From: Streptomyces kurssanovii
GTDB lineage: Bacteria > Actinomycetota > Actinomycetes > Streptomycetales > Streptomycetaceae
Direction: 5' to 3'
Length of the DNA stretch: 64,000 bases
Assembly (NCBI RefSeq): GCF_014649695.1
Contig: NZ_BMTN01000001.1
Coordinates: forward strand, 744,001-808,000
Shown here: positions 53,366 to 61,380 of the stretch, piece by piece
Layout of the letters: each line of letters begins with the position of its first letter
Numbering within the stretch: the stretch's first letter is position 1
Made by a program: the position numbers and the translations under genes
The notes under the pieces: generated by a model
The model's input: the letters and a program-made list of their open reading frames with translations, nothing else
The model's database searches: none
What the model was told of the DNA's origin: nothing

Positions 53366-53381
53366 CAGGACCTCTGGGCCC
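53366..53381. promoter_or_regulatory. DevR-like palindrome, Usp intergenic region (2)
   Basis: CAGGACCTCTGGGCCC, 20 bases from the first box. Confidence 0.5.
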
Positions 53382-53437
53382 ACAGGGGCGCGCACGGCCG
53401 GGCGGCAGCCAGGCGTCGTGCCGAACGGCAGGGATGT

Positions 53438-53453
53438 AGGGCCAAGTGGCCCT
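53438..53453. promoter_or_regulatory. DevR-like palindrome, Usp intergenic region (3)
   Basis: AGGGCCAAGTGGCCCT, a near-perfect palindrome 94 bases before the rightward Usp ATG. Confidence 0.68.
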
Positions 53454-53546
53454 CGGCCAAGGGCGCCTGCCTCGCCGATGCTGGGAAGGAGAAGAAAGGG
53501 CCGGCCTGGACGGCCGGGCCCGTCGAATCGTATGGAGGCAGCCCCC

Positions 53547-54419
53547 ATGACCCGCGCTATCACCGTTGGAGTGGACGGATCTGCGGAAAGCCTGGCAGCC
53601 GCCGAATGGGCGGCACGCGAAGCCGCGCTCCGCAAGGTACCGCTGCGGATCGTGCACGCGTGGCTCTGGCAGCCGTTGGACGTGCCCGTCGTCCAGGACA
53701 AGGAGACCCAGGACAAGTCCGCCAACGCGGTGATACGTGAGGCCCAAACGCGCGTCGCCGGGCGACACCCGGATCTGTCGGTCACTGCTGAAGTGGTGGA
53801 GGACACGCCGGTCGCCGCCCTGCTGAAGGAGGCAGAGCGCTCCGACATGCTGGTGCTCGGTTCACGGGGGCACGGCGCCCTGATGGGCTTCCTCCTCGGC
53901 TCGTACGGACAGCAGGTGATCGCCGCCTCGACCCTGCCGGTGGTGTCCGTCCGGGCGCGAGACGAGAAGACGCTGTCGAAGGAGGGCGGCGAGGTCGTCG
54001 TGGGCCAGCAGGGCACGCCCGAGGACTGCGACGCGGTGCTCGGCTTCGCCTTCGAGGCGGCGGCCGCACGAGGCGCCGCCGTTCGTGCGGTACGCGCCTG
54101 GGCCCTGCCGCCCATCTTCGCCTACAGCCCCGGCTCCATGCGCCTGGCCGACGAGGCCGGAGGGCTCGAGCCGTTCGAGAAGAAGGCACTTGCTGAGGCA
54201 CTCGCCCCGTGGCGCGCGCAGTACCCCGACGTGCCGGTCATCGAGCACGTTGAGATCGGCAGCGGAGGGCAGGTGCTGCTGTCCGCCGCATCAAGCGCGC
54301 AGTTGCTCGTGGTCGGCCGCCGGGCACGCCACGCGCCCGTCGGTACCCGTATCGGGTCCGTCGCCCACGCCGCGCTGCACCACTCGCCCTGCCCCGTCGC
54401 CGTCGTACCACACGCCTGA
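53547..54419 (+). CDS. tandem universal stress protein (UspA family)
   Basis: A 290-residue protein with two Usp domains, from ATG 53547. VGVDGSAESLAAAEWAAREA opens domain 1, which ends in VLGSRGHGALMGFLLGSYG with the ATP-site pattern. Domain 2 is weaker at its start and ends in VVGRRARHAPVGTRIGSVAH followed by PVAVVPHA. It is similar in plan to the divergent copy, but the two differ enough to be old paralogues. A terminator-like hairpin follows. Confidence 0.92.
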   Translation: MTRAITVGVDGSAESLAAAEWAAREAALRKVPLRIVHAWLWQPLDVPVVQDKETQDKSANAVIREAQTRVAGRHPDLSVTAEVVEDTPVAALLKEAERSDMLVLGSRGHGALMGFLLGSYGQQVIAASTLPVVSVRARDEKTLSKEGGEVVVGQQGTPEDCDAVLGFAFEAAAARGAAVRAVRAWALPPIFAYSPGSMRLADEAGGLEPFEKKALAEALAPWRAQYPDVPVIEHVEIGSGGQVLLSAASSAQLLVVGRRARHAPVGTRIGSVAHAALHHSPCPVAVVPHA

Positions 54420-54429
54420 CGGCCCCCGC

Positions 54430-54463
54430 GGCATCGGGGACAGTCGCGGCCGTTCCCGATGCC
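54430..54463. terminator. hairpin between Usp and devR
   Basis: GGCATCGGG and CCCGATGCC form a perfect 9-base stem with a 16-base loop, 10 bases after the Usp stop. Confidence 0.6.
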
Positions 54464-54535
54464 GAACAGTTCCTTCGTGCACGCAAACGCGGCGATGGCC
54501 GCCATGAACGGGACTCGGCTGACAGGCACACGGCA

Positions 54536-54580
54536 GCAGCCCGTCTACGGCATCCGGGAAGGACGCCGAATACGGGCTGC
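54536..54580. terminator. possible terminator of devR
   Basis: GCAGCCCGT and ACGGGCTGC can pair over a 27-base spacer, 31 bases downstream of the leftward devR stop codon. Confidence 0.35.
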
Positions 54581-54610
54581 TCAGCCGTTCGCGTGCGAGT
54601 GAACCTGTGC

Positions 54611-55339
54611 TCAGATCCGAGGGCGGCCTTCACGGCCCGTCGCCGAGCCGCCCTGGTCCTCCTGGGCGGCCAGGGCCTGGGTGGCGATGACGGCGGCCTG
54701 CACCCGGCGCTCCACGCCCAGCTTGGCCAGCAGCCGGGAGATGTTGTTCTTGACCGTCTTCTCCGCCAGGTAGAGCCGCTTGCCGATCTCCCGGTTGGTC
54801 AGCCCTTCCCCGACCAGGGCGAGGATCTCCCGCTCCCGATCCGTCAGGCCGGGCAGCCCCTGCGGTTGCTCTTCCTGGGGAGCTCCCCCGCGGAGCCGGG
54901 CCATCACCCGTGCCGTGGCGCCGGGGTCCAGCAGGGACTGACCCGAGGCGACCGTGCGGACGGCGTTGACGAGGTCGGTTCCGGTGATCTGCTTGAGGAC
55001 ATAGCCGGACGCGCCGGCCATGATCGCGTCGAGCAGCGCCTCCTCGTCGTCGAATGACGTCAGCATCAGACAGGCCAGGTCGGGCATGCGGGAGCGCAGC
55101 TCCCGGCAGACGCTCACGCCGTCCCCGTCCGGCAGACGCACATCCAAGACGGCGACCTGGGGGCGCAGTGCGGGCACACGGACAAGCGCCTGCTCGGCCG
55201 TACCCGCCTCGCCGACCACGGTCAGGTCGGGCTCGGCATCCAGCAGATCGTGCACACCTCGGCGCACCACCTCATGGTCGTCGAGGAGGAAGACCCTGAC
55301 CGGCTCCTTCTCGTTGAGGCCGCCGCTGCTATCCGTCAT
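54611..55339 (-). CDS. devR: DevR/OsdR-type response regulator (NarL family)
   Basis: A 242-residue regulator from ATG 55339, which has GGAG 8 bases upstream. A longer frame from TTG 55360 is open. Residues about 12-130 are the receiver domain ([15 protein letters not shown]; phosphorylated Asp in [13 protein letters not shown]; Lys in YVLKQ). Residues about 160-225 are a LuxR-type HTH ([40 protein letters not shown]). This is the architecture of Mycobacterium DevR/DosR and Streptomyces OsdR, master regulators of hypoxic dormancy. Its partner kinase lies 1.5 kb away. It is the likely binder of the 16-base palindromes listed here. Confidence 0.92.
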   Translation of the reverse strand: MTDSSGGLNEKEPVRVFLLDDHEVVRRGVHDLLDAEPDLTVVGEAGTAEQALVRVPALRPQVAVLDVRLPDGDGVSVCRELRSRMPDLACLMLTSFDDEEALLDAIMAGASGYVLKQITGTDLVNAVRTVASGQSLLDPGATARVMARLRGGAPQEEQPQGLPGLTDREREILALVGEGLTNREIGKRLYLAEKTVKNNISRLLAKLGVERRVQAAVIATQALAAQEDQGGSATGREGRPRI

Positions 55340-55418
55340 GACACACTCCGTGTTCGCCAAATTCTTCCGCCACAGGCGGTCCCTGCGTATCGTGCCGCGC
55401 GAGCGGGACCATCAGCCA

Positions 55419-55434
55419 GGGCCGGATGGTCCCT
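55419..55434. promoter_or_regulatory. DevR-like palindrome upstream of devR
   Basis: GGGCCGGATGGTCCCT, 80 bases before the devR ATG. With the preceding A the left arm is AGGGCC, but the spacer is then 5 bases. Confidence 0.5.
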
Positions 55435-55589
55435 ATACGCAGCCACACCGCACACATGCTGGTGCTCAGTGCCGCCAGATCCCACGTGATAACTGTGGCC
55501 CTGCAACTGCACGGAGGGGAAGCGCCGCGCGGCGGCACCGGCGGCACCTCGAATCAGGGTCTACCCCTTGCGGCGAGGCGCCGTCCGCG

Positions 55590-55605
55590 AGGGACCTTCG
55601 GCCCT
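55590..55605. promoter_or_regulatory. DevR-like palindrome upstream of STAS gene
   Basis: AGGGACCTTCGGCCCT, 120 bases before the STAS ATG. Confidence 0.6.
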
Positions 55606-55724
55606 GCGTGGAAAGGCCCGCTGGATCTGCTGCCCGAGCGCGCCTTCTGGTGGACTTCCATGCGCCGGCACAGCCGGGGCAATCAGAGCCCCGGGCCATG
55701 CCTGGAGGCAGAGAGGCCGCCGCC

Positions 55725-56054
55725 ATGACGATGACCAGGATCAACCTCACCAAGGCGCCGCCGGACCAAGCCACGGTGGCCGCCGTCGCCTTGGCCGGGG
55801 AGCTCGATCTCTACACCGCTGCACGCATCGAGCCGGCGTTGACCCACCTGACCCTGGACGCGGAGCGCGAACTGACGCTCGACCTGACGGACGTCACCTT
55901 CTGTGACAGCTCCGGCGTGGCGCTCTTCCTGCGCATGCACCAGCGCTGCCTGACAGCCGGCGTGCGGTTGAGGCTGTCGGGCATCCAGCGGCGTCCCGCT
56001 CGCGTCATCCGCGCTCTGGGCGTGGACCAGACCTTGCCCTGCTCCTTCTCCTGA
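55725..56054 (+). CDS. STAS-domain anti-sigma-factor antagonist
   Basis: A 109-residue protein from ATG 55725. VALAGELDLYTAARIEPAL, then LTLDLTDVTFCDSSGVALFL is the STAS fold, with the phosphorylatable Ser in DSSG. Such proteins release sigma factors from anti-sigma kinases when unphosphorylated. No anti-sigma or sigma gene is next to it. A SpoIIE-type phosphatase with a DevS-like GAF domain lies far away at 10162. The position between devR and devS suggests a link between partner switching and the hypoxic response. Confidence 0.88.
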   Translation: MTMTRINLTKAPPDQATVAAVALAGELDLYTAARIEPALTHLTLDAERELTLDLTDVTFCDSSGVALFLRMHQRCLTAGVRLRLSGIQRRPARVIRALGVDQTLPCSFS

Positions 56055-56080
56055 CCTGAGAGTTCCTTGCCCGCACGAAA

Positions 56081-56096
56081 AGGTCCGTTCGGCCCT
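56081..56096. promoter_or_regulatory. DevR-like palindrome upstream of PPOX gene 2
   Basis: AGGTCCGTTCGGCCCT, 82 bases before the ATG at 56178. Confidence 0.55.
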
Positions 56097-56177
56097 AGTG
56101 CCGGCGGTCAGCGGCAGGGACGCTAGCTGAAGGCACCCGGCCTCCCCAGAACCAGGCCGGAGCAGAAGGTGGGCACG

Positions 56178-56642
56178 ATGAAGGACGAAGCCACGCATCG
56201 AACGGTGGATGGCCACCGTGAGGCGGTGGTGCCCCGGCATATGGCACAGCTCGACCGCGCCGAGGCGCTGCGCCTGCTGGGCACCGTCTCCCTGGGGCGC
56301 ATCGTCTTCACCCAGCAAGCCCTGCCGGCCGTCCGCCCCGTCAACCACTTCATGGACGGCGACGACGTCATCGTCCAGCTTCACGACGGCGCGACGATCG
56401 CCTCCATCGTGGCACCCACCGATGCCACTGGCGTCGTAGTGGCTTACGAGGCGGATGTCATCGACCCCGAAACACACACCGGCTGGAGCGTAGTGGTCAC
56501 CGGATACGCCCATCGGGTCACTGATCCCTCTGAACTCGCGCGCTTCGCCACCATCCTGCGCCCGTGGATCGACCACCCCCGCATGAACGCCGCTCTGCGC
56601 ATCCAGCCCGACCTGGTCACGGGCCTACAGCTCATCGCCTAG
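56178..56642 (+). CDS. PPOX-type flavin/F420-binding protein
   Basis: A 154-residue protein. ATG 56178 has AGAAGGTGGG at good spacing; a GTG at 56169 is closer to it and less likely. LGRIVFTQQALPAVRPVNHF, TGVVVAYEADVID and TGWSVVVTGYAHRV are the same split-barrel pattern as the copy at 36459. The two probably share ancestry and control, because both have DevR-like boxes. The enzyme's substrate is not known. Confidence 0.85.
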   Translation: MKDEATHRTVDGHREAVVPRHMAQLDRAEALRLLGTVSLGRIVFTQQALPAVRPVNHFMDGDDVIVQLHDGATIASIVAPTDATGVVVAYEADVIDPETHTGWSVVVTGYAHRVTDPSELARFATILRPWIDHPRMNAALRIQPDLVTGLQLIA

Positions 56643-56819
56643 CGTGCCGACCGGTCGCGCAGCCGTCACTGCGCAGTCGGCCGATTGGCCGGCGGTGCGC
56701 ATCCCGAGGGGCAGCCGCCTTCCCGCGCCGGCGGCCGGTGCTGTCCAAAGTCGATCTCATGAACAAAGCCGGCAGGGCGACGCCCGCCGCAGATCGTGGC
56801 CGACGCCGTGCGGCGGCGG

Positions 56820-58544
56820 TCACACGCCACCGGGGCTGGTAGTGAGCGGCGCTCGCCATACGAGACGGCTGCCGCCCTCGGCCGGACGCTCGACCTGCAA
56901 GGCGCCGCCCAGGCCTGCGGCCCGCTCCTCAAGGTTGCTCAGGCCGCTGCGCCTGCCGCCGGCGGGGATTCCCCGGCCGTTGTCCGTAACGGTGAGGACG
57001 ACCTCGCCGGAGGTGGCCTGCAAGGAGACCTCGACCCGCGTCGCGTGGGCGTGGCGGGCGGCGTTGCTCAGCATTTCGGTGAGGGCCGCCATGACGTGAT
57101 CGGCCACCTGCGGCGGTACGTCGGTGTCGAGCAGGCCCTCCATGCTCAGGCGAGGCGGGAAGCCGAGCGTCGTCGCTGTTTCGCCCACTGTGCGGGCCAC
57201 GCGTGCCCGTAGGCTCGGTCCCGTGTCCTCCTCGCGGGCGCGCAGGCCGAAGATCGTGGAGCGAATGATCTTGATCGTTTCGTCGAGGTCCCCGACGGCG
57301 CGCGAGACACGTTCGGCTGCACCCTCGTGCTGTACGAGGCGTGCGGCGCTCTGCAGGGTCATTCCGGTCGCGAACAGGCGCTGGATGGCGAGATCGTGCA
57401 GGTCGCGGGCGATGCGGTCCCTGTCCTCGAGGAGGGCGAGCTGCTCGGCGTCGCTGCGCCGTGCGGCCAGCTCCAGAGCGAGCGCGGCCTGCCCGGCGAA
57501 TGCCAGCAGCGGCTCCAGTTCCCCGTCGGTGAAGACGGGCTCTCCTTGGTGGCGGGCGAGCAGCAGGACGCCTCGTGTGTCCTTGGCGGCGGTGCCCAGG
57601 GGGACGGCGACCGCCGGCCCCATTCCGTCGAAGCGGCGGGGCCCGGCGGTGTACCGGTCGTCCTCGGCGAGACCGGCGGTGGTCACGGGTGTACCGGCTT
57701 TGTATGCGGCGCCGGACAGGGTGCCATCGACGGGGACGACCAGGCCGCGGCGGGTGTCGCCGTCGGCACCGACGGCCAGCTCGACGACAAGATCGTCGGT
57801 GCCGGCGACGGGTACGGACACGTCGGCGAGCGCTGCCCCGGTGATTTCCTGGGCGCGGCGGGCGATCATCTCCAGGACGTTCAGCCGCGGGCTGCCGGAG
57901 AGCAGGCTGTTGGTGATCTCCGCGTTCGCCTGCAGCCACCGCTGCTGGCGCTGCGATGCTTCGTAGAGCCGTGCGTTGTCGATGGCGACACCGGCGGCGA
58001 CGGACAGGGTGGAGATCACCGATTCGTCCTCGGCGTCGAAGTCCACACCGCCGCGCTTGTCGGTCAGGTAGAGGTTGCCGAAGACCTCGTCGCGTACGCG
58101 GATGGGCACGCCCAGGAAGGTCCGCATGGGAGGGTGGTGGGCGGGGAAGCCGAAGGACGCCTGGTGCGTGCTCAGGTCCGTCAGGCGGAGCGGCTCGGGG
58201 TGGCGGATCAACTCGCCCAGGATGCCGTGTCCGGCCGGCAGGGGACCGATCCTGGCGATCTCCTCCTCCGTCAGGCCGACGGTGAGGAACTGGGACAGGG
58301 TGCGGCCGTCCGGGCCGATCACCCCCAGGGCACCGTACTGGGCGTCGACCAGGAGGGCTGCGGCTTCCACGATGCGCCGCAGCACCTGGGAGAGGTCCAG
58401 TTCCCGGCCCACCGAGACGACGGCCTCCAAGAGGCTGTGTACCCGGTCCCGGGTGCCGCGGACCGCGTTGATACGCGCCTGCAGTTCCTCCAGCAACTCG
58501 TCGAGCCGCATATGAGGCATCCGCGACAACGGCTCCTCGCCCAC
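56820..58544 (-). CDS. devS: DevS/OsdK-type sensor kinase with two GAF domains
   Basis: A 574-residue cytoplasmic kinase from GTG 58544, preceded by AGGAGG. GAF A spans about 45-190 and contains FGFPAHHPPMRTFLGVP. The HHPPM block (residues 136-140) corresponds to the region of the proximal heme His in Mycobacterium DosS. GAF B spans about 215-360. The HisKA_3 dimerisation domain has RDRIARDLHDLAIQRLFATG, with the phosphorylated His near residue 384. The ATPase domain ends in DNGRGIPAGGRRSGLSNLEE. It should sense oxygen, NO or CO through heme and phosphorylate the DevR-type regulator. It is not in an operon with devR. Confidence 0.92.
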   Translation of the reverse strand: MGEEPLSRMPHMRLDELLEELQARINAVRGTRDRVHSLLEAVVSVGRELDLSQVLRRIVEAAALLVDAQYGALGVIGPDGRTLSQFLTVGLTEEEIARIGPLPAGHGILGELIRHPEPLRLTDLSTHQASFGFPAHHPPMRTFLGVPIRVRDEVFGNLYLTDKRGGVDFDAEDESVISTLSVAAGVAIDNARLYEASQRQQRWLQANAEITNSLLSGSPRLNVLEMIARRAQEITGAALADVSVPVAGTDDLVVELAVGADGDTRRGLVVPVDGTLSGAAYKAGTPVTTAGLAEDDRYTAGPRRFDGMGPAVAVPLGTAAKDTRGVLLLARHQGEPVFTDGELEPLLAFAGQAALALELAARRSDAEQLALLEDRDRIARDLHDLAIQRLFATGMTLQSAARLVQHEGAAERVSRAVGDLDETIKIIRSTIFGLRAREEDTGPSLRARVARTVGETATTLGFPPRLSMEGLLDTDVPPQVADHVMAALTEMLSNAARHAHATRVEVSLQATSGEVVLTVTDNGRGIPAGGRRSGLSNLEERAAGLGGALQVERPAEGGSRLVWRAPLTTSPGGV

Positions 58545-58612
58545 TGGGCCTCCTGACCTCGATCACCCGCTGTTGACGGACAGGGTATCGGCCCGTTCGG
58601 GTGGCCCTGTGG

Positions 58613-58942
58613 TCAGACAGAGGGCAGTGGCCGGGGTCCGGCGTAGTAGGCCGTGCGCATGATGTCCTTCATGTCGTCCAGCATCGGCATGCGCGGGTTG
58701 GCCGGGGCGCACTGGTCCTCGTAGGCGTTGAGCGCCTGCCGGGGCAGGGCTCCGATGAAGACGGCCTCGTCGATGCCCAGGGCGCGGAAGGACGGCTCGA
58801 TGCCTACGGCGTCCCGCAGGCGTTCCACCGCGGCCGCGTACGAGGCGACGCCCTCGGTGGCGGTGGAGGCCGGCAGCCCCAGGGCACGGGCGATGTCCTG
58901 GAAGCGCTCGGGCGCCCGGTAGCTGGGGTGCGGCTGCTTGCC
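58613..58942 (-). pseudogene. adhE: C-terminal fragment of bifunctional aldehyde/alcohol dehydrogenase
   Basis: The leftward frame encodes YRAPERFQDIARALGLPAST, VERLRDAVGIEP and ALNAYEDQCAPANPRMPMLD. This is the extreme C-terminus of AdhE or a related iron-dependent alcohol dehydrogenase (EDQCTTANPRxPLxxE). All catalytic parts, more than 700 residues in AdhE, are missing. It is joined directly to the start of a gap gene in another frame. Confidence 0.78.
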
Positions 58943-59019
58943 TCCGCGCGTTCCATGACGCAGCGCAGGTAGTTCCGGCCGATACGTCCGAAGCCGTTGA
59001 TTCCGATGCGTACGGTCAT
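58943..59019 (-). pseudogene. gap: N-terminal fragment of glyceraldehyde-3-phosphate dehydrogenase
   Basis: From ATG 59019, with GGAGGG upstream, the sequence reads MTVRIGINGFGRIGRNYLRC. This is the unmistakable start of GAPDH. After about 26 codons it breaks off into the adhE fragment. The catalytic Cys and the rest of the protein are absent. Start signals and upstream boxes are still intact. Confidence 0.85.
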
Positions 59020-59108
59020 CGCCGCCGCCCTCCGATCGGTGCCGATGCGAGTGATGCCGGCCTGTGGGCCCTGCCACGCCGGGGGCAGGGGTCGAACGGG
59101 GATGCCCG

Positions 59109-59124
59109 GGGGCCGTTGGGCCCT
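59109..59124. promoter_or_regulatory. DevR-like palindrome in gap-adhP intergenic region (1)
   Basis: GGGGCCGTTGGGCCCT, 90 bases before the gap remnant ATG and 130 bases before adhP. Confidence 0.58.
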
Positions 59125-59157
59125 CTTCCGACGGGCCCCGTCCGGCCCGGTCTGTTG

Positions 59158-59173
59158 CGGGCCGAATGGCCCG
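59158..59173. promoter_or_regulatory. DevR-like palindrome in gap-adhP intergenic region (2)
   Basis: CGGGCCGAATGGCCCG, perfect 6-base arms around GAAT, 81 bases before the adhP ATG. Confidence 0.62.
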
Positions 59174-59253
59174 TCGTATGGGTCCTGACCGGTTCTGTCC
59201 CTGGCCTGTGCCGCGCACCACGCTGGAAGCACGACACGCATGAGGAGCAGGCG

Positions 59254-60264
59254 ATGAAGGCAGCAGTGGTGAAGGCCCTTGGAGAGCCGCTGGTGATCGA
59301 GGAGCGCCCCGACCCCGTACCCGGCCCCGGGCAGGTGCGCGTCCGCGTTGAGGCGTCCGGACTGTGCCACACGGACATCCACGCCGCGCACGGCGACTGG
59401 CCGGTCCAGCCTGCCCCGCCGTTCGTCCCCGGACACGAGGGGGTCGGCATCGTCGAGGAGCTCGGCGACGGCGTTGCGCACCTGTCGGTCGGGCAGCGCG
59501 TGGCAGTGCCGTGGCTGGGCTGGGCCTGTGGGCACTGTGAGCACTGCCTGACGGGCTGGGAGACGCTGTGCGAGAAGCAGGTCAACACCGGTTACGGCGT
59601 CGACGGCGGCTACGCCGAGAAGATGCTCGCCCACGCCGATTTCGCGCAGCCCGTTCCCGACGGCATCGACCCGCGCGAGGCGGCGCCGTTGACGTGCGCG
59701 GGGGTCACCACGTACAAGGCCCTGAAGGTGGCCGGGGTCGGACCGGCCGATCTGGTGGCGATCTCCGGCATCGGCGGGCTGGGACACCTGGCTGTGCAGT
59801 ACGGCAAGATCGCCTGTGCCACGGTGGCCGCGATCGACATCTCCGACGAAAAGCTCCAGCTCGCCGCCGACCTCGGTGCGGACATCCTCATCGACGCCCG
59901 CAAGGAAGACCCGGCGGCCGTACTCCAGAGCCACGGCGGAGCCCATGCCGCCCTCGCGCTGGCGGTGAACGAGGAGACCTTCGCGACCGTGTTCGCGGGG
60001 CTCCGCCGGGGCGGCAAGCTGGTCATGGTGGCCCTGCCCGCCGACGGCATCATCCAGATTCCGGTCTTCTCCACCGTGCTCGGCGGAACCTCCGTCATCG
60101 GCTCGATCGTCGGAACGCGCCAGGACCTGGCCGAAGTCTTCCAACTGCACGCCGCCGGCCGGACCCGCGTGATCTACGAGACCCGACCGCTGACGTCGGT
60201 CAACGAATCCATCGACGAGGTGCTCAAGGGAACGGTGAAGGCTCGCATCGTCTTCGAGATGTGA
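59254..60264 (+). CDS. adhP: zinc-dependent alcohol dehydrogenase (AdhP-like)
   Basis: A 336-residue medium-chain dehydrogenase from ATG 59254. Catalytic zinc ligands are in GLCHTDIHAAHGDW and PGHEGVGIVEELG. Structural zinc Cys residues are in CGHCEHCLTGWETLCEKQ. The NAD site is SGIGGLGHLAVQYGK. The length and motifs fit bacterial ethanol-active AdhP/AdhT enzymes. In a hypoxic locus it could regenerate NAD by reducing acetaldehyde, or use ethanol. Boxes upstream suggest DevR control. Confidence 0.93.
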   Translation: MKAAVVKALGEPLVIEERPDPVPGPGQVRVRVEASGLCHTDIHAAHGDWPVQPAPPFVPGHEGVGIVEELGDGVAHLSVGQRVAVPWLGWACGHCEHCLTGWETLCEKQVNTGYGVDGGYAEKMLAHADFAQPVPDGIDPREAAPLTCAGVTTYKALKVAGVGPADLVAISGIGGLGHLAVQYGKIACATVAAIDISDEKLQLAADLGADILIDARKEDPAAVLQSHGGAHAALALAVNEETFATVFAGLRRGGKLVMVALPADGIIQIPVFSTVLGGTSVIGSIVGTRQDLAEVFQLHAAGRTRVIYETRPLTSVNESIDEVLKGTVKARIVFEM

Positions 60265-60435
60265 GGCACCCCGCGCCTTCCCGGCAGGCGCTGTCCGGGG
60301 CGGGCGCACGGAGAAGGTCTCGGCCCGTCAAGCGGTGGACTTGAAGGGGTCGATCCCCGCCCATTGTCCGGGGCCCGCCAGGCGGACGCCTGGGTGGCCG
60401 TCAGAAACCTGCGCGAACGATCGGGGACGAGAACC

Positions 60436-61152
60436 ATGGACAGGAACCGGACAGTGGGCGAAGTGATGACCAACGAGGTGGTCCAGGCACACCCGGAGAC
60501 TTCCTTCGACGAGTTGGCCCGACTGCTTACGTCTCACCGGATCAGCGGCCTGCCGGTGGTGGACGACGACGACAAGGTCATGGGCGTGGTCTCCCAGACG
60601 GACCTCACCAGGCGGCATGCAGGTCGCGGCCATGACGGACCGGCTCGGCGCCGAATGCTGGTGACCTTGAAGCGGCTGGCCGGCGCCCGCCCCGCCGTGT
60701 CATCGGTCCTGGCGGCCCGCGAGCTGATGACCAGTCCGGCAGTCACGGTCCATCCCGAACAGCGAGTCGTCGACGCCGCGCGCATCATGGAACGCCGCCA
60801 CATCGACCGGTTGCCCGTGGTGGACGAGGAGGACCGCCTCATCGGCATCACCACTCGTCGCGACCTCCTGCGGGTCTTCCTGAGAACGGACGAAGAGATC
60901 CGCGCGGAGGTTGAAGACGCTCTCTCCGCGCAGGCACCGGCCACCCACCGCGCTGAAGGGCTCCACATTGATGTCCGGGACGGGATGGTCACCATGACCG
61001 GCTCGCCCGGGCCGGAGGTCGATGCGTCGGTGTTGATCCGAGCCGCATGGCGCGCTGACGGCGTGGTCGGTGTGGTGAACCGGCTGACAGCCGATCACGA
61101 GAACGACCTCGCATCCCAGGACGGGACACCACTGCACTCCGTCGCCGACTGA
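60436..61152 (+). CDS. CBS-pair protein with C-terminal BON domain
   Basis: A 238-residue protein from ATG 60436. The first CBS motif is VGEVMTNEVVQAHPETSFDE to ISGLPVVDDDDKVMGVVSQT. The second is ARELMTSPAVTVHPEQRVVD to IDRLPVVDEEDRLIGITTRR. Residues about 170-220 are a BON domain (IDVRDGMVTMTGSPG). CBS pairs bind adenosine nucleotides, and BON domains usually attach to membranes or other proteins. CBS-BON proteins of this type occur in DevR-like regulons of actinobacteria. Its target is unknown. I see no convincing DevR-like box upstream. Confidence 0.88.
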   Translation: MDRNRTVGEVMTNEVVQAHPETSFDELARLLTSHRISGLPVVDDDDKVMGVVSQTDLTRRHAGRGHDGPARRRMLVTLKRLAGARPAVSSVLAARELMTSPAVTVHPEQRVVDAARIMERRHIDRLPVVDEEDRLIGITTRRDLLRVFLRTDEEIRAEVEDALSAQAPATHRAEGLHIDVRDGMVTMTGSPGPEVDASVLIRAAWRADGVVGVVNRLTADHENDLASQDGTPLHSVAD

Positions 61153-61380
61153 GCGCCGACGAAATCGGCAGGAGGGTACGCCCGCCGGCGGTCGGCAGGT
61201 TGCCGGCCGCGCGGCACGAGGAAGTGTCCCGCGATCGGACACACGATCACCCGTGAGGACGCCGTGGCCGGACGCCCCAAGCCGGAGTGCGGGCGCACCC
61301 AGGCCGCTGGCGGCAGCCGCACACCCCTGGCTGCGAAGGCCCCTCGAAGCCGGCCCGGGGGCCGGGCCACGGCGGGCTGC

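Larger units (their letters stand above)
55340..55724. other. devR-STAS intergenic region
   Basis: About 385 bases with two DevR-like boxes and no supported gene. One box faces devR and one faces the STAS gene, which would make devR autoregulated. Confidence 0.5.

Noticed and set aside
55440-55560. Possible small gene between devR and the STAS gene
   Set aside because: Open frames here have no ribosome binding site or family resemblance; the region is better explained as promoters.
60345-60360. AGGGGTCGATCCCCGC as a DevR-like box for the CBS-BON gene
   Set aside because: The arms do not pair in the same way as the others and the core bases differ, so I left it out of the family.
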